Positions 48,905 to 58,867 of a stretch of 64,000 bases of DNA are shown here, piece after piece. Under the pieces are notes generated by a model. The model searched no databases, had not been told where the DNA came from, and saw nothing but the letters and a program-made list of their open reading frames with translations. Origin of the DNA: Pycnococcus provasolii. Taxonomy: Eukaryota; Chlorophyta; Pseudoscourfieldiophyceae; Pseudoscourfieldiales; Pycnococcaceae. The translations under genes and the position numbers were made by a program. Within the stretch, counting starts at the first letter, position 1; each line of letters begins with the position of its first letter. Where the stretch lies: assembly GCA_938743325.2 (NCBI GenBank), contig OW568873.1:620001-684000 (forward strand), in the 5' to 3' direction.

Positions 48905-49020
48905 CTGAACTGAACTTTCGTTGAACTTCGTTGAACTTCGTTGAACCCTGAACTTTCGTTCAGTTCAGTTCAGTTGTAACGTTCAGTTCAGTTTGAACTG
49001 AACTGAATTGAACTGAACGG
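48905..49020. repeat. GTTCAG/CTGAAC inverted array
   Basis: Direct copies of CGTTGAACTT (48920-48950) are followed by GTTCAGTTCAG units and then the inverse TGAACTGAACTGAATTGAAC, so the segment from about 48957 to 49020 can fold into a hairpin with its centre near 48993. The ATG of the SAM-CaaX gene is 12 bases after it. Confidence 0.8.
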
Positions 49021-49032
49021 CTCACAACATCC

Positions 49033-50421
49033 ATGAGTCTGCCATCAGCTCCGCCATGGCAGAGCCTTGGCGATTTTCTCAGGGAGCACAAGCTAAGCAA
49101 ATACGAAAGCAAACTGGAAGATCTCGGCGTCGCAGATGTCACAGACCTCGACGAAGTGGAGGAGGGCGACCTTAAAGAGGCTGGTATGAAGCCCTTGGAG
49201 ATCAGACGTTTGCTAAAAGCGAAAAGTAAGTCGGCGTCTCCTTTTACCGAGAGGATGCCGGCGAATCTTGGTGCACAACCTCAGCTAGGCTTGCCGCACA
49301 TGGTTGTGCCGCCGGTTATGCCGCCAGTTATGCCGCAGCAGTATTTCTACCCTACCCAGACGTTGCCTCACCAACCTCAATTCAGTTTGCCTCACCAACC
49401 ATCAAATTCCAATATCGTCATCAACGCCAGCGGAGGAAGCGGTGGCGGAGGAAGCGGTGGCGGAGGAAGCGGTGGCACTGCATCCAGCGATGGTGGAAAG
49501 AAAGGCGGCAGTGGTCACATTGAAAACGGCGTGCGAATCAAAGCTATGTTCCACTCCGCGAAAGGTCCGGAATGGCAGCAGAATGTTATGAAGCTTGTGA
49601 AGTCGAAGGCCATGGTGACTATCGGCATCAACTCTGCTGTGGAAGCTTTGCACGAGAAACTTACGGAAACCTTCAAGACGAAGAACCTTAAGGATTTACA
49701 AAGGGACTATCAAAAAATGGTGCATAATCAAGACTTCATGAACAATGGAGTTCCATGCGACTCTCACGGAAGGCCAGTTGACGAAAGGGGTCAGGCAGTC
49801 ATAGGCATCAAAAGCGCGAAGGTTACGTCATTGACAACTCCTGATGGATATGATATGGAATCGGAAGGCACTCTGGCGCAGTTTTTCGGTACTGGCGAGT
49901 TGGAGTGTGTGGTAAAGGCAGAGGTTGACCTTGATCCTGTGTATAAGGTGAAGTTTGAGGCTATCTTCCACTCCGCGAAAGGTCCGGAATGGCAGCAGAA
50001 TGTTATGAAGCTTGTGAAGTCGAAGGCCATGGTGACTATCGACATCAACTCTGCTGTGGAAGCTTTGCACGAGAAACTTACGGAAAGCTTCATGACGAAT
50101 AATCTTCAGGATTTACAAAGGGACTATCAAAAAATGGTGCAGAATCAAGACTTCAAGAACAATGGAGTTCCATGCGACCCTCATGGAAGGCCAGTAAATG
50201 GTCGAAACAAAAGGGGTGACCTGGCAATCATCATAGGCATCAAAAGCGCGAAGATTACGTCATTGACAACTCCTGATGGAAATGATATGGAATCGAAAGG
50301 CACTCTGGCGCAGTTTTTCGGTAGTGGCGAGTTGGAGCGTGTGGTAAAGGCAGAGGTTGACCTTGAACCTCTGTGCGAGGTGAAGAAGCAAGAAGAAAAA
50401 TGCTGCTGCACCATCATGTGA
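49033..50421 (+). CDS. SAM-domain protein with duplicated unknown domain and CaaX end
   Basis: A 462-residue protein. Residues 9-65 are a SAM domain (LGDFLREHKLSKYESKLEDL, then GMKPLEIRRLL). A Pro/Met-rich linker and a GGGGSGGGGSGG linker follow. Then two copies of a ~135-residue domain unlike any family I recognise (start FHSAKGPEWQQNVMKLVKSK; end GTLAQFFG-x-GELE) at about residues 172-300 and 311-448. The two copies are base-identical over their first 75 bp. The C-terminus KKQEEKCCCTIM carries a CaaX box (CTIM) with extra Cys, which predicts prenylation and membrane attachment like small GTPases. No catalytic residues identified. It shares the SAM subfamily with the gene at 7184. Confidence 0.75.
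   Translation: MSLPSAPPWQSLGDFLREHKLSKYESKLEDLGVADVTDLDEVEEGDLKEAGMKPLEIRRLLKAKSKSASPFTERMPANLGAQPQLGLPHMVVPPVMPPVMPQQYFYPTQTLPHQPQFSLPHQPSNSNIVINASGGSGGGGSGGGGSGGTASSDGGKKGGSGHIENGVRIKAMFHSAKGPEWQQNVMKLVKSKAMVTIGINSAVEALHEKLTETFKTKNLKDLQRDYQKMVHNQDFMNNGVPCDSHGRPVDERGQAVIGIKSAKVTSLTTPDGYDMESEGTLAQFFGTGELECVVKAEVDLDPVYKVKFEAIFHSAKGPEWQQNVMKLVKSKAMVTIDINSAVEALHEKLTESFMTNNLQDLQRDYQKMVQNQDFKNNGVPCDPHGRPVNGRNKRGDLAIIIGIKSAKITSLTTPDGNDMESKGTLAQFFGSGELERVVKAEVDLEPLCEVKKQEEKCCCTIM
49549..50370 (+). repeat. In-frame domain duplication, about 417 bp apart
   Basis: Copy 1 starts at 49549 and copy 2 at 49966 (both TTCCACTCCGCGAAAGGTCC). Near-identity falls off towards the 3' half, where copy 2 has five extra codons. 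Confidence 0.9.
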
Positions 50422-50540
50422 TTGGTTCGACCCGGTGGCAGGAGGAGTAAACCATTTGATGATTTTATTTTTATTACTGTACACGCGCGTAGTCTCTGCC
50501 ACGCAACTTCATGCTTGTCACGGGGTCACGGCTGTCGTAG

Positions 50541-51253
50541 TCACGGTGACTCCGCCAACCGCTCTGAGGGCGGACGCCACGTCATGAAACCCGCTGCGCG
50601 ACGACCGCCCTTACCACTTATTATGATGTCGCATTGGTACTTCAAAACCACGATCAGCAACGCGAAGATGGCCGTCAAAATCTCGATCCAGTACAACGGC
50701 CACGTCATCATCAGCGCGTTTGGACATATCGCCTTGCTTGGTGCCGGCCGCCGGGGCCTCGTGGGCGGTCGACATTCCATGGATTGTGCCGATGGCCGCA
50801 CTTCGCCTGTGCGTCCACCGACTCGGAGCCACCCAGCTTGGTGTCGGCCAACTCCTTGGGCGGCTGGGTGCGGCGCTAGACACGTCCAAGCCGAACTTGT
50901 ACTTGCCATCCTGCGGAAGGTCTTCCGGAGCGAAGCCGTGGTAGTATTCAAGAAAGCTATCAAATTCGTTGCGCACGTCCGTCGGCAACTCGCTGCCACG
51001 CCGCACGCCCGAGCGAGTCAGTTCCAGAGGCGCCATTGAATCTCTCCACGCAGTCCGTCATGATCCCCGCGCCCCATACGAGTACCGCGGCAGCCTTGCC
51101 CAGCCCCTGGTATGGGCTCAGGATCCACCGCCGCTCGATGCCGTGCTTCTTCATCAACGCGCTGTTCTGGAGGTAGTGACGAAGGCTCGATCGCAGCTCC
51201 GCGCCGCACAACAATGTAACGTAACGTAACGTGTGCTCTACTACATACATCAT
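50541..51253 (-). pseudogene. Decayed or spliced unknown gene
   Basis: Coding-like pieces on the minus strand lie in different frames: SALMKKHGIERRWILSPYQG with GKAAAVLVWGAGIMTDCVERF first (about 51195-51035), then TDVRNEFDSFLEYYHGFAPE near 50960, and a membrane-like WPLYWIEILTAIFALLIVV near 50690. No convincing GT-AG introns joining them were found by eye. It is either a broken gene, a gene with unusual splicing, or carries assembly errors. The family was not recognised. Confidence 0.35.
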
Positions 51254-51430
51254 ATGTAAGAACCATCGTTCTTTTGATGTTATTTCAAGGTAGGTTGTCC
51301 TAATTATTATGTAAGATACAGTAGGTACGATATTTACATTAAAAACGAGTGCAGTAACTTACATAATAAAATACGAGGTCAAAGTAAAGTTACATTTAAT
51401 GTACAACAAAGCTCTCAAGAAAGAAATATA

Positions 51431-53443
51431 TCAAGGGCTCTCACCCAGAGTCGCCAAACGAACGCTGCCACGATCGTCGTCGGTGCCGATATTATGCGCC
51501 GATAGCGCGTACGCGTTCGGATACCCGCGCGTGTAGATCATGCCGCTCCTTCGATCGAGCAAGTACAGATCCAGGGCGGCGTGACAACGATTCTTGCACA
51601 ACATGCACCGTTCTCCAATCGACGAACAAACGACAGCGTCGGCATCAGGCGATGTCGTCGTGTACATCTCCGCGGCAATGTGAGGCTGCGTCGGCGGACC
51701 AATCAGCATGCCGGTGCACTGCGACGTCAGGCGCTCGCCACATACGCCGCACTGCACCGCAACGCTCCCAGGCAGTGGCGCGCTTGCCAGCTCACTCGCA
51801 CGAGGGGCGAACGATGTATGCAAATTTTCCGGAAGCAGTTTGCGCATGCAAGCGGGTCCAACGAGGTCAATGGCAAGGCGGCTCTTCTCGTTTTCGGGCA
51901 AGAGATAGTGCACGGGGTCGTTGACAAACTCGTGCGCATTATCCGAAACGCCCGCCAGCACTGCGTCGAGTTCCAACGCGTTCTGCTCTCCAGACGCGTG
52001 GTCACTTCTCAAAGTCTCACTTCTCACTGGCGCCTTACCACGTCGTCGACACTCGTCGTACGCCCTCGCGGCGCGGGAATTTGCCACTGGGTCGAACGAA
52101 AGCTCGACGTATACGGAGCGTGCCATAGCAGTTCCGTCTGCAATCACGTGGCGTAGTCGAGGTGCTGATGCAGCGATAGATGGTAGGCTATATCCTCGTA
52201 TGTGATACTGTCGAGAAAGCACGAGACGAGTCAACGAAGGCAGAGCAGGTGGTCGTGCGTCGGATTCCTCCTCCGCGCCCAAACAGCCCAGCGCCGCGAT
52301 CAGCACGGCATCCGTCAGGAGCGGCGCATCATCTTTACAGTCTGGCAGCATCTCGTCTGACGAAAGCAGAAGACCTCCGATGCGACCATCGAGCATAGCA
52401 TCTGCACCTCGCCAACGGCGGGTTGTTCCTGCTCTCTCGGAATCAGGATTCGACGGTCGGCCTGCGCCGCCGCCACGCCGGCTGAGGTCGAGTGCGACTA
52501 AATTAGCAAATCCCTTGGGAGAAAGCGCCATTCGGGTATAGCGAGGTTCGTCGTCGTCGTCGTCGTCATTGTCTTCATCGTCACGATGCGGCGGCATGTG
52601 TAGCGTCATCAGACGACTGCGAAACACTGGAGAAGGTGAGCCGACGGCGAGTCTTGAGTTGAGCTGTCGAAGGCGGCTAACAAGTTCGTGCTGGTCGAGT
52701 TCATCGAGCGGCGGCGGCGGCGGTGACGGTGGTGGCATGTCCGTGATGCTAGGTGACTGCGGAGATTCCGGTGTGTCTGTGAACGTTAGCTCGACGACGT
52801 TAGGCCCGTGTTGCTCTAGCAGGCGTTGTGCGAATCGGTAGCTCAGAGCCCGCCTCCTTTCCTTTTCTGCCAGCCTGACGCGCCTTCGCGTCGGGCTTTG
52901 AGGTCGAGGCGTGTGCACGCCAGCCGCCGCCTGCACGTTGGAGATGGTATTGTCGGGTGCTCTGACTTGGAATCCGACCACGTCGTCTTGGTCATTCGCG
53001 CCGTCAAGGCTGTGCGTGTCGTCGTCGTCGTCGTCGTCGTCATTCTCTTTTTTGAAGTGCACGGTTTCGTCCGTCTTGTTCTTCTTTCCAGTTGATTTCA
53101 GAAACGTCCTCGGCGTGATATTTCTGAACACTAGCGTTTGCATGACGTTGTGTTGCGTGATGACTTGGCGTAGTGCCCGACACGTGAGTGCGAGTGCCAA
53201 TATGGCGTGCGACGGAGGTTGATGTGCATAATCATCGTCGTCATCGTCATCGTCATCATTATCATCGTCAAGCGCACGTGATGAGGACAAGGAGGAGGAT
53301 GAGCAGATCAGCGAGCAGATCTTCACGACGACGTCAGGCGGGAGCGCAGGCAAAGAGAAAGATGAAGATGAAGATGAAGATGAAGATGAAGATGAAGGTA
53401 GTGCCCTCACCACAGCTACGCCCACGCCCACGGGGGACGCCAT
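51431..53443 (-). CDS. F-box-like protein with degenerate LRR region and Cys-rich tail
   Basis: ATG 53443 gives 670 residues; two codons upstream belong to a GTG-opened frame. After a Ser run, LPPDVVVKICSLIC and ALALTCRALRQVI (about 28-85) match the helix pattern of an F-box, interrupted by a poly-Asp insertion. The middle has leucine-rich turns (GFANLVALDLSRR, LPSLTRLVLSRQYHI, SAPRLRHVIADGTAM). The C-terminal part has paired cysteines (VQCGVCGERLTSQC and GERCMLCKNRCHAALDLYLL, about 575-635) that look like a zinc-binding site. An SCF ubiquitin ligase substrate adaptor is the likely role but is inferred from a weak F-box. Poly-Asp and poly-Glu/Lys runs come from trinucleotide repeats. Confidence 0.55.
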   Translation of the reverse strand: MASPVGVGVAVVRALPSSSSSSSSSSSSFSLPALPPDVVVKICSLICSSSSLSSSRALDDDNDDDDDDDDDYAHQPPSHAILALALTCRALRQVITQHNVMQTLVFRNITPRTFLKSTGKKNKTDETVHFKKENDDDDDDDDTHSLDGANDQDDVVGFQVRAPDNTISNVQAAAGVHTPRPQSPTRRRVRLAEKERRRALSYRFAQRLLEQHGPNVVELTFTDTPESPQSPSITDMPPPSPPPPPLDELDQHELVSRLRQLNSRLAVGSPSPVFRSRLMTLHMPPHRDDEDNDDDDDDEPRYTRMALSPKGFANLVALDLSRRGGGAGRPSNPDSERAGTTRRWRGADAMLDGRIGGLLLSSDEMLPDCKDDAPLLTDAVLIAALGCLGAEEESDARPPALPSLTRLVLSRQYHIRGYSLPSIAASAPRLRHVIADGTAMARSVYVELSFDPVANSRAARAYDECRRRGKAPVRSETLRSDHASGEQNALELDAVLAGVSDNAHEFVNDPVHYLLPENEKSRLAIDLVGPACMRKLLPENLHTSFAPRASELASAPLPGSVAVQCGVCGERLTSQCTGMLIGPPTQPHIAAEMYTTTSPDADAVVCSSIGERCMLCKNRCHAALDLYLLDRRSGMIYTRGYPNAYALSAHNIGTDDDRGSVRLATLGESP

Positions 53444-54518
53444 CAACACTACCGTAGCACGATTCCAACTATTCCCTTGCCAGAGTACCTGGGAACAAAA
53501 CCAGGAAAGGCGGAAGGGGAAGGGGAAGTTTGGGGATCCCGGTCTGCTACTGTATATGCGTGATTCAGTCAGCCCCGACGAATTTCGGGACCCGTTCGTT
53601 TACCGGGGGTCGGTCGGGGAAAAGGTTTTTTTTAAGGTTAGTTGGATCCCCTCCCCGACCAAGATGCCCCTTACAGTAGTCCTTATGTTATTTCAGGGTG
53701 GTACATATTGCAGGAAACAACCAACCATGGCACGAATATCGATATCTCCCCTTTTCCCCCCAATAACTTTGCAATAACTTTGGAATAACTTTAGGACCTA
53801 ACCCTCGACCTATTAGGCATCTCTTTTGGAATAAGTTTTCCTTTTCTTTTCCTTTTCTTTTCCCCGAGATATCGATATTCGTGCCATGGTTGGTTGTTTC
53901 CTGCAATACAAACTTTGAGCCTATACTTTCAGTCACCGCCTCACCGTGAAGTGCTTGGGACCTGTGCTTGGGGCTTGGGCGTTGCCTCTCATACTGTAGT
54001 ACTAGTGGTATGCACATCGAGAGCAACTAACTCCTGAGCGAAATTTCCCAAGGATACCCTTAGCACGAAGAACCACGTCTTACAGTAACAAACGGCGGAT
54101 CCAAGGGACTCTCCAAGGGACGGTGAGTTCTCCCGGCAGTCGTGCACTTACTGTAAGTAAACTTCTCGTTTTAAGGTACAGTAGGTCGAACCAGCCCTTT
54201 AAAATTAAGGTAGGTGTGCAAGCCGTGAATGCGAACAGAAACAGGAAACCGGAACGCGAACAGGAAAGCATGGACCTGAAGCATGGTGAACAGCATGGTC
54301 AACAGCGTACATACAGTAGGCAGGAACGTCGTGCTTGAGGAATGCCGTGCGTGAGTGGCCGTCGTGCTTGAGGAACGCCGTGAAGCCTCCAGGCCGCCAG
54401 CCAGGTGGAGCCACCACGTGGTACTTCCTAGGGTAGCTCGTTGTTGGCGCACGCACGCACGCATCAGAGCACCAGCATCGTATTTTTTTTCTCGTGTTTT
54501 TTTTTTCTCGTGTTTCTG
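53444..54518. other. Divergent intergenic region
   Basis: Between the F-box-like and p24 gene starts. Apart from the foldback at 53708-53906 there is a duplicated CGTCGTGCTTGAGGAAYGCC (about 54328 and 54361) and nothing coding. Confidence 0.5.
53708..53906. mobile_element. TA-flanked foldback element, Stowaway-like
   Basis: Two 41-bp perfect inverted arms (53708-53748 starting TTGCAGGAAACAACCAACCA, and 53866-53906) with TA just outside each end; including the TA the symmetry is 43 bp. The 117-bp middle has no coding frame and includes CCTTTTCTTTT repeats. Form and TA flanks suit a non-autonomous Tc1/mariner-type MITE, but its arms are unrelated to those of the 2.2-kb element at 30087. Confidence 0.7.
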
Positions 54519-55355
54519 ATGAATAGGATGATGATGATGTTCGCAACCCCGTCGTCGTCGTCGTCGTCGTCATGTTGCCATCATGTTGTGCGTGTTCGCC
54601 GCAAATTTTCCCCCCGATTGTTGTCTCCTTTCGTAGTAGTAGTAGTCGTGCTTTTACTCACATTAGGGTGTTCGCCACAACCTTGTGAGGCCATTGCTAA
54701 CTGGCTCGCGAAAGGAGAAAAGGAGTGCTGGACGCAGATACTTGAAGACCACCACTTCGAGTGGGAAACCGCGGAAACCATGGCCGCTGAAGTTGACGGG
54801 CTGATTGTCGTCAACAGAGGAGGGGAGATGATCCTGCCAGAAAGGTACGTCGACATAACCGTCAAAGAACCGGACGGAAAGATCGTGTACGAAAACAAAG
54901 GCGTGCTCAGCGAAGCGCGCTTCTCCGTGCCAAGCCACGGGGCGGGCAAGTACGAACTGTGCATACACAACAGCGGAGGCGGAGAATTCGTGCACGTCGA
55001 ACTCGTGTACTTCATACCAAAGCACAACCTCGACACGCCGGACGTCGTCGTCGCGCCCAACGGACACAAGGAGCTGCGCGAGACGGAGGTGGCTACCAAG
55101 GACCACATGAACCCGCTGTACGGACACCTCATCGAGCTCGAGCACATGATCGAGGAGATCGAGTCAGAGCAGCGGCACTACGCGAGACGGCAGGAGAGGC
55201 ACATGAAAACCATACGCAGCTCCAACTGGCGAACCATCTTCTACGCGGGAATGGAGGCGTTCGTGTTCGCGGCGTGCACGTTCGCGCAGGTGGCTGTCAT
55301 ACGAGGACTCTTCTCGCTTCGCAACAACGACAGTACTCGTGGACGAGGTGTTTAA
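54519..55355 (+). CDS. p24/TMED family cargo receptor
   Basis: A GOLD-domain protein of the ER-Golgi vesicle cycle, 278 residues from ATG 54519. The N-terminus has a long polar n-region from a GTC repeat and then a strong hydrophobic core (FVVVVVVLLLTLGCSPQPCEA) likely to be the signal peptide. Luminal GOLD sheet at about 48-165 (KECWTQILEDHHFEWETAE, VDITVKEPDGKIVYEN, FSVPSHGAGKYELCIHN), then the coiled coil (about 195-230), a membrane helix (GMEAFVFAACTFAQVAVIRG) and a short tail. The tail (LRNNDSTRGRGV) lacks a KKxx or other dilysine retrieval signal. Cargo binding is inferred from family. Confidence 0.88.
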   Translation: MNRMMMMFATPSSSSSSSCCHHVVRVRRKFSPRLLSPFVVVVVVLLLTLGCSPQPCEAIANWLAKGEKECWTQILEDHHFEWETAETMAAEVDGLIVVNRGGEMILPERYVDITVKEPDGKIVYENKGVLSEARFSVPSHGAGKYELCIHNSGGGEFVHVELVYFIPKHNLDTPDVVVAPNGHKELRETEVATKDHMNPLYGHLIELEHMIEEIESEQRHYARRQERHMKTIRSSNWRTIFYAGMEAFVFAACTFAQVAVIRGLFSLRNNDSTRGRGV

Positions 55356-55463
55356 AAACTATTCATTCTGCTTTTCGTTGGTTTGTTTTGTTACCAGAAG
55401 AAAGAATCTTTCATGTGAACAACAACAACAACAACAACATCAACGTCGTCGTCGCCGTCGTCG

Positions 55464-56411
55464 TCAAGACGCCGACGCCTGCTGCTGGTACGATGCGAGC
55501 ACAGCCTGGAATACAGCCTGCGCACGAACGCTAGATGCCTCGCCGAAGCGCACCTTGATCTTGTCCGGATGCCAACGCAGCGAAGCCTTGCGGAAAGCCG
55601 CCTTCAGGTTAAGGCTGCGGTGGCGTCGGAGCAGGCTGGCAAGTACGCCGTCGTCGTGCGGCGGCCAAGGAATGGGTGGAGGTGGCGTTGGTGCGGCACC
55701 ACTGCGTTGGCTAGACTCCAGCCGCTCCCAAGTAGCCTCGTGCTGGTCCCACAGCTGGCGTACTCTCACGTCATCAAATGCATCGACGGGCGTGCGCGCC
55801 TGTGCCGTCGTTCTTTCACGGCGGAACGGAGTGTCGGAAGGCGGAGGAGCACGCGGGGGTGGAGGTTGAGGTCTTGCACCGGCGCCGGCGCTGGCGCGTT
55901 GCGATGTCGACGTGGACGTGGACGCGGCGGTATACCGATGTTGTTCTCGAGATTGACGACCAGCCTCGAGGTCCATACGCAGTTTTTCGGCGGCACGCAG
56001 AGCCGCCGCGAAGAGACGCTCCTCCTCCTCATCCTCTCGCCGTTTCCTCTCCACGTCAGCTTCCCGTCGCGACGCCGCCGCCTCGCGCTCACGCGCCGCG
56101 CGGTCCGCGCGCCTGCGTTCTTCGTATGTCTTAGCCTCTTGCGAAGCTTGCAGTTTCCCCATGTCCGCCTGCAGCCTCTCCTGCAGTCTCTCAAACTCCG
56201 TCTTGCCTTCCGTGCGAGCCCGTCCGTGCAAGGTTGCGTGACCTTGCTCGCCGTGCGGCCTCCCTGGCGGCGGCGGCGGCGGCGCGGTTGAGCCTGTGAG
56301 CGGCGTTCCGTACGCCGGCCGCGACGCAGGCTTGCTCGTCGACGTGGACGTGGACGTCGTCGTCGACGACGACGAGAAGGCGCGCGCGAGCCATGGCGGG
56401 TGCCCCTCCAT
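55464..56411 (-). CDS. NFKBIL1-like protein with J-like HPD motif
   Basis: The C-terminal region of this 315-residue protein (ATG 56411, MEGHPPWLARAF) resembles NF-kappa-B inhibitor-like 1: RQLWDQHEATWERLE, then IPWPPHDDGVLASLL and KASLRWHPDKIKVRFGEAS, a pattern conserved from plants to animals. It contains HPDK as in J proteins, but the helices around it differ. The centre is a highly charged helix (about 85-170) and the N-terminus is Ser/Thr/Pro-rich. Human NFKBIL1 has been linked to splicing; the algal role is unknown. It overlaps nothing and is convergent with the p24 gene, 108 bp apart. An alternative ATG at 56432 is equally in frame. Confidence 0.65.
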   Translation of the reverse strand: MEGHPPWLARAFSSSSTTTSTSTSTSKPASRPAYGTPLTGSTAPPPPPPGRPHGEQGHATLHGRARTEGKTEFERLQERLQADMGKLQASQEAKTYEERRRADRAAREREAAASRREADVERKRREDEEEERLFAAALRAAEKLRMDLEAGRQSREQHRYTAASTSTSTSQRASAGAGARPQPPPPRAPPPSDTPFRRERTTAQARTPVDAFDDVRVRQLWDQHEATWERLESSQRSGAAPTPPPPIPWPPHDDGVLASLLRRHRSLNLKAAFRKASLRWHPDKIKVRFGEASSVRAQAVFQAVLASYQQQASAS

Positions 56412-56690
56412 GTTTGACTCACTTGTGACCACCCCGGCACGAGGCGAAAAGCAGGTAGGGCCAGCAGGTCGGGCCAGCCCATCGGGTTACGGGGACCCGC
56501 TGTAGATCCATTCCCCTTCTCCATGTGAGTTTTCATTTTTACCACCAACCGCCCGGGACACCTCGCTTCACCTGTCACCACGCAGTGAATGGCACCGGTG
56601 AATGGGCTGAATGGTGAAAGTGAATGGTGTGAATGGACGACCGTTGGCCAAAAAAGTGCAACTTTATTACTGAATGTTTTGCCTCACCTC

Positions 56691-58836
56691 TTAGAAGTCG
56701 TCGCCGCCGCCGTCAGCGCTTACGCTGTTGTCCGTCAGGCGATTGTCTACATCGCCCACACCGTCTTCATGCGTCGCGATGTTCGATATCGTCTCCTCGT
56801 GGAAACGCTGGACCGTTAGACTGTCGGCGATCGATGCCAGCCACGAAAAGAGTACCAGGAGAAAGGATCTTTTCAGCATCATTGCTAGTGCATCGCGACC
56901 AAACAGGTCAGAGATCAGGGAAACTGCCCATGTTCGGAAATACTGGTCTTCCAGACTGGGGTCCATCTCATACATCATAACGCCGTACGCAAACACGATC
57001 CACGTGCAGACAGCCCACAGCGAAACCATGAGAGCCACACCCGCCCGAGCCATTGTGCGCTTCGCGCCAATCGTCTGGCCAAGCGTGTTGAGAGCATCGG
57101 CGTCTGCGCGGCGGTACTCCTCGCTGCCAGGTCGATTGATCATGGACATGTGCATTTTTGCCCCGTCAATCTTGTCGTTCACAACCTTTACAGAGGTAGT
57201 TTTGCTCATTGCTCTTCGCGTGGATGGGCGAATACAAATCGACGTTAACATCGCCAATCTTTGCCTCAACGCCGGTATAATTCGCGAAAGGAGTTCCTTT
57301 GCGCGTTTCCCCGCCATCTTCGGATCGACGAGGGAAACGGCTAGAATCTCCACAACATGCACGAAAAATCCAACAAATGTTAGCTTAGCAGGGGCGTAGT
57401 GATAATGACCAGGGTCCGCGATCGACTCACCCTTCTCGAAAGGAATCTGTATTGCAAGTCGCGTCGGCACCACAATGACCACCGTGAGCAGAATCACAAA
57501 AATCATGTCGACGATACTGTTCTTTTTGGGGAAAGCAGTGCACGAAGGGAGTACCACAGCCTCCGGAAGAATTTGAATCGCCGGACACCGAGTCTCGCCC
57601 ATGCACTCTGTATTGATCGTAGCCGGGCAACCAAGCCGAATGCGCATCTGTTCGCAGCACTGCTCGGCACGCTGGTACCAAATCCAAATTGACACCGTCA
57701 GGGCGACGAATATGGTCGAGCACACGCAGAACAATCGCTTGCCACGGCTAAATCTGTCCGTCACACGCACATAGAAGACGCGGAATACGATGTGAGTCGA
57801 AAGAAAAACGTGCATGAGGTTTTGGATCGCATTGTTGAGTCGGGAACAAGGGTCATTCATCGCGGTGAGAGGGTTCTTCGATCGCGCCTCTTTCAGGCGC
57901 TTTGATTTGATCAATTTGGCGTAGGCTTGTGCCTTCCTCACCTGCGCGTCGTAATGCTTAAACCAATGCTTCACGAGGTCGCGTGCCATGTTCTCTTCAT
58001 CAGACCGCAAAGTGGATTCCGTTTCGGGGTCGAGAGATTGTGTCGTGGAAATGTGCTTCTCGCCGAGGTAGAGGCGAAGGAGATCAAGATTAGAAGAAGA
58101 ATTTGCCTTTCGCCATGGATTCACCACAAAACTGCGCTCGTTGCGCTGCACAAGCCATTCCTTCGCTAAGAGCGAGGACCACTGCTCGTCGCTAAGCTCC
58201 TTCGGCTTTGTCGCCAGCAGTGCCGCTGGTGTGAAGATGTTGCGCTGCCCATCTATGATGTGCGTGTGATCTGGGTCGTCGACATTCTCTCCATGCAAAC
58301 CCTCGTATAGCGTATCAATTTCCTCGTCTCGCATAAAATTCACTCGCCAGAGTTCCGCCAGCCTCTGCCGCTGCTGCTTGCCCGTCAGTGGTGCCTCCTT
58401 ACTATCCACAGCCTCGGTTCCATTCGACTTGGAAACGCCATTCTCCGACGCGTTTTCGTCGTGCACGTCTAAGGTTGCGCGAAGCGCTTCCGCCAAACCA
58501 GCGGTTGCGCCAAACGAACCGTCGGGCCGTTGCAACAGAGCGACGCGGAATGCGTCGCACGCATTTAGCCATCCCGTTTGCATGTGCAGCGGGCCAGCAG
58601 GATCAGTCAACGCCAGGAATCGCGATAGTATCATCGAGAATGTTGCATTGCCTGGAAGAGCTGACCAGGAAAGCTGCGAGCATAGCTGAGCCTGCAGAAT
58701 GAAATCTTCAAAGTCCATCTTGCCGCTCATCACTAGATGTGAGAGGACTAGGCACGTTCCAAGGCAGCGCTCGACACCGTACACCGTTTTTTCCTCTTGC
58801 TCTATGGTCATTGCTAAAATCACCGGCTTATCACTA

Positions 58837-58867
<31 letters not shown>

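Larger units (their letters stand above)
48377..49032. other. Divergent intergenic region with telomere-like and GTTCAG repeats
   Basis: Between DUF1664-like and SAM-CaaX starts. Holds TTAGGG repeats (48585-48608), G-rich short repeats at about 48820-48850, and the GTTCA/TGAAC array that ends just before the ATG at 49033. No gene. Confidence 0.5.
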
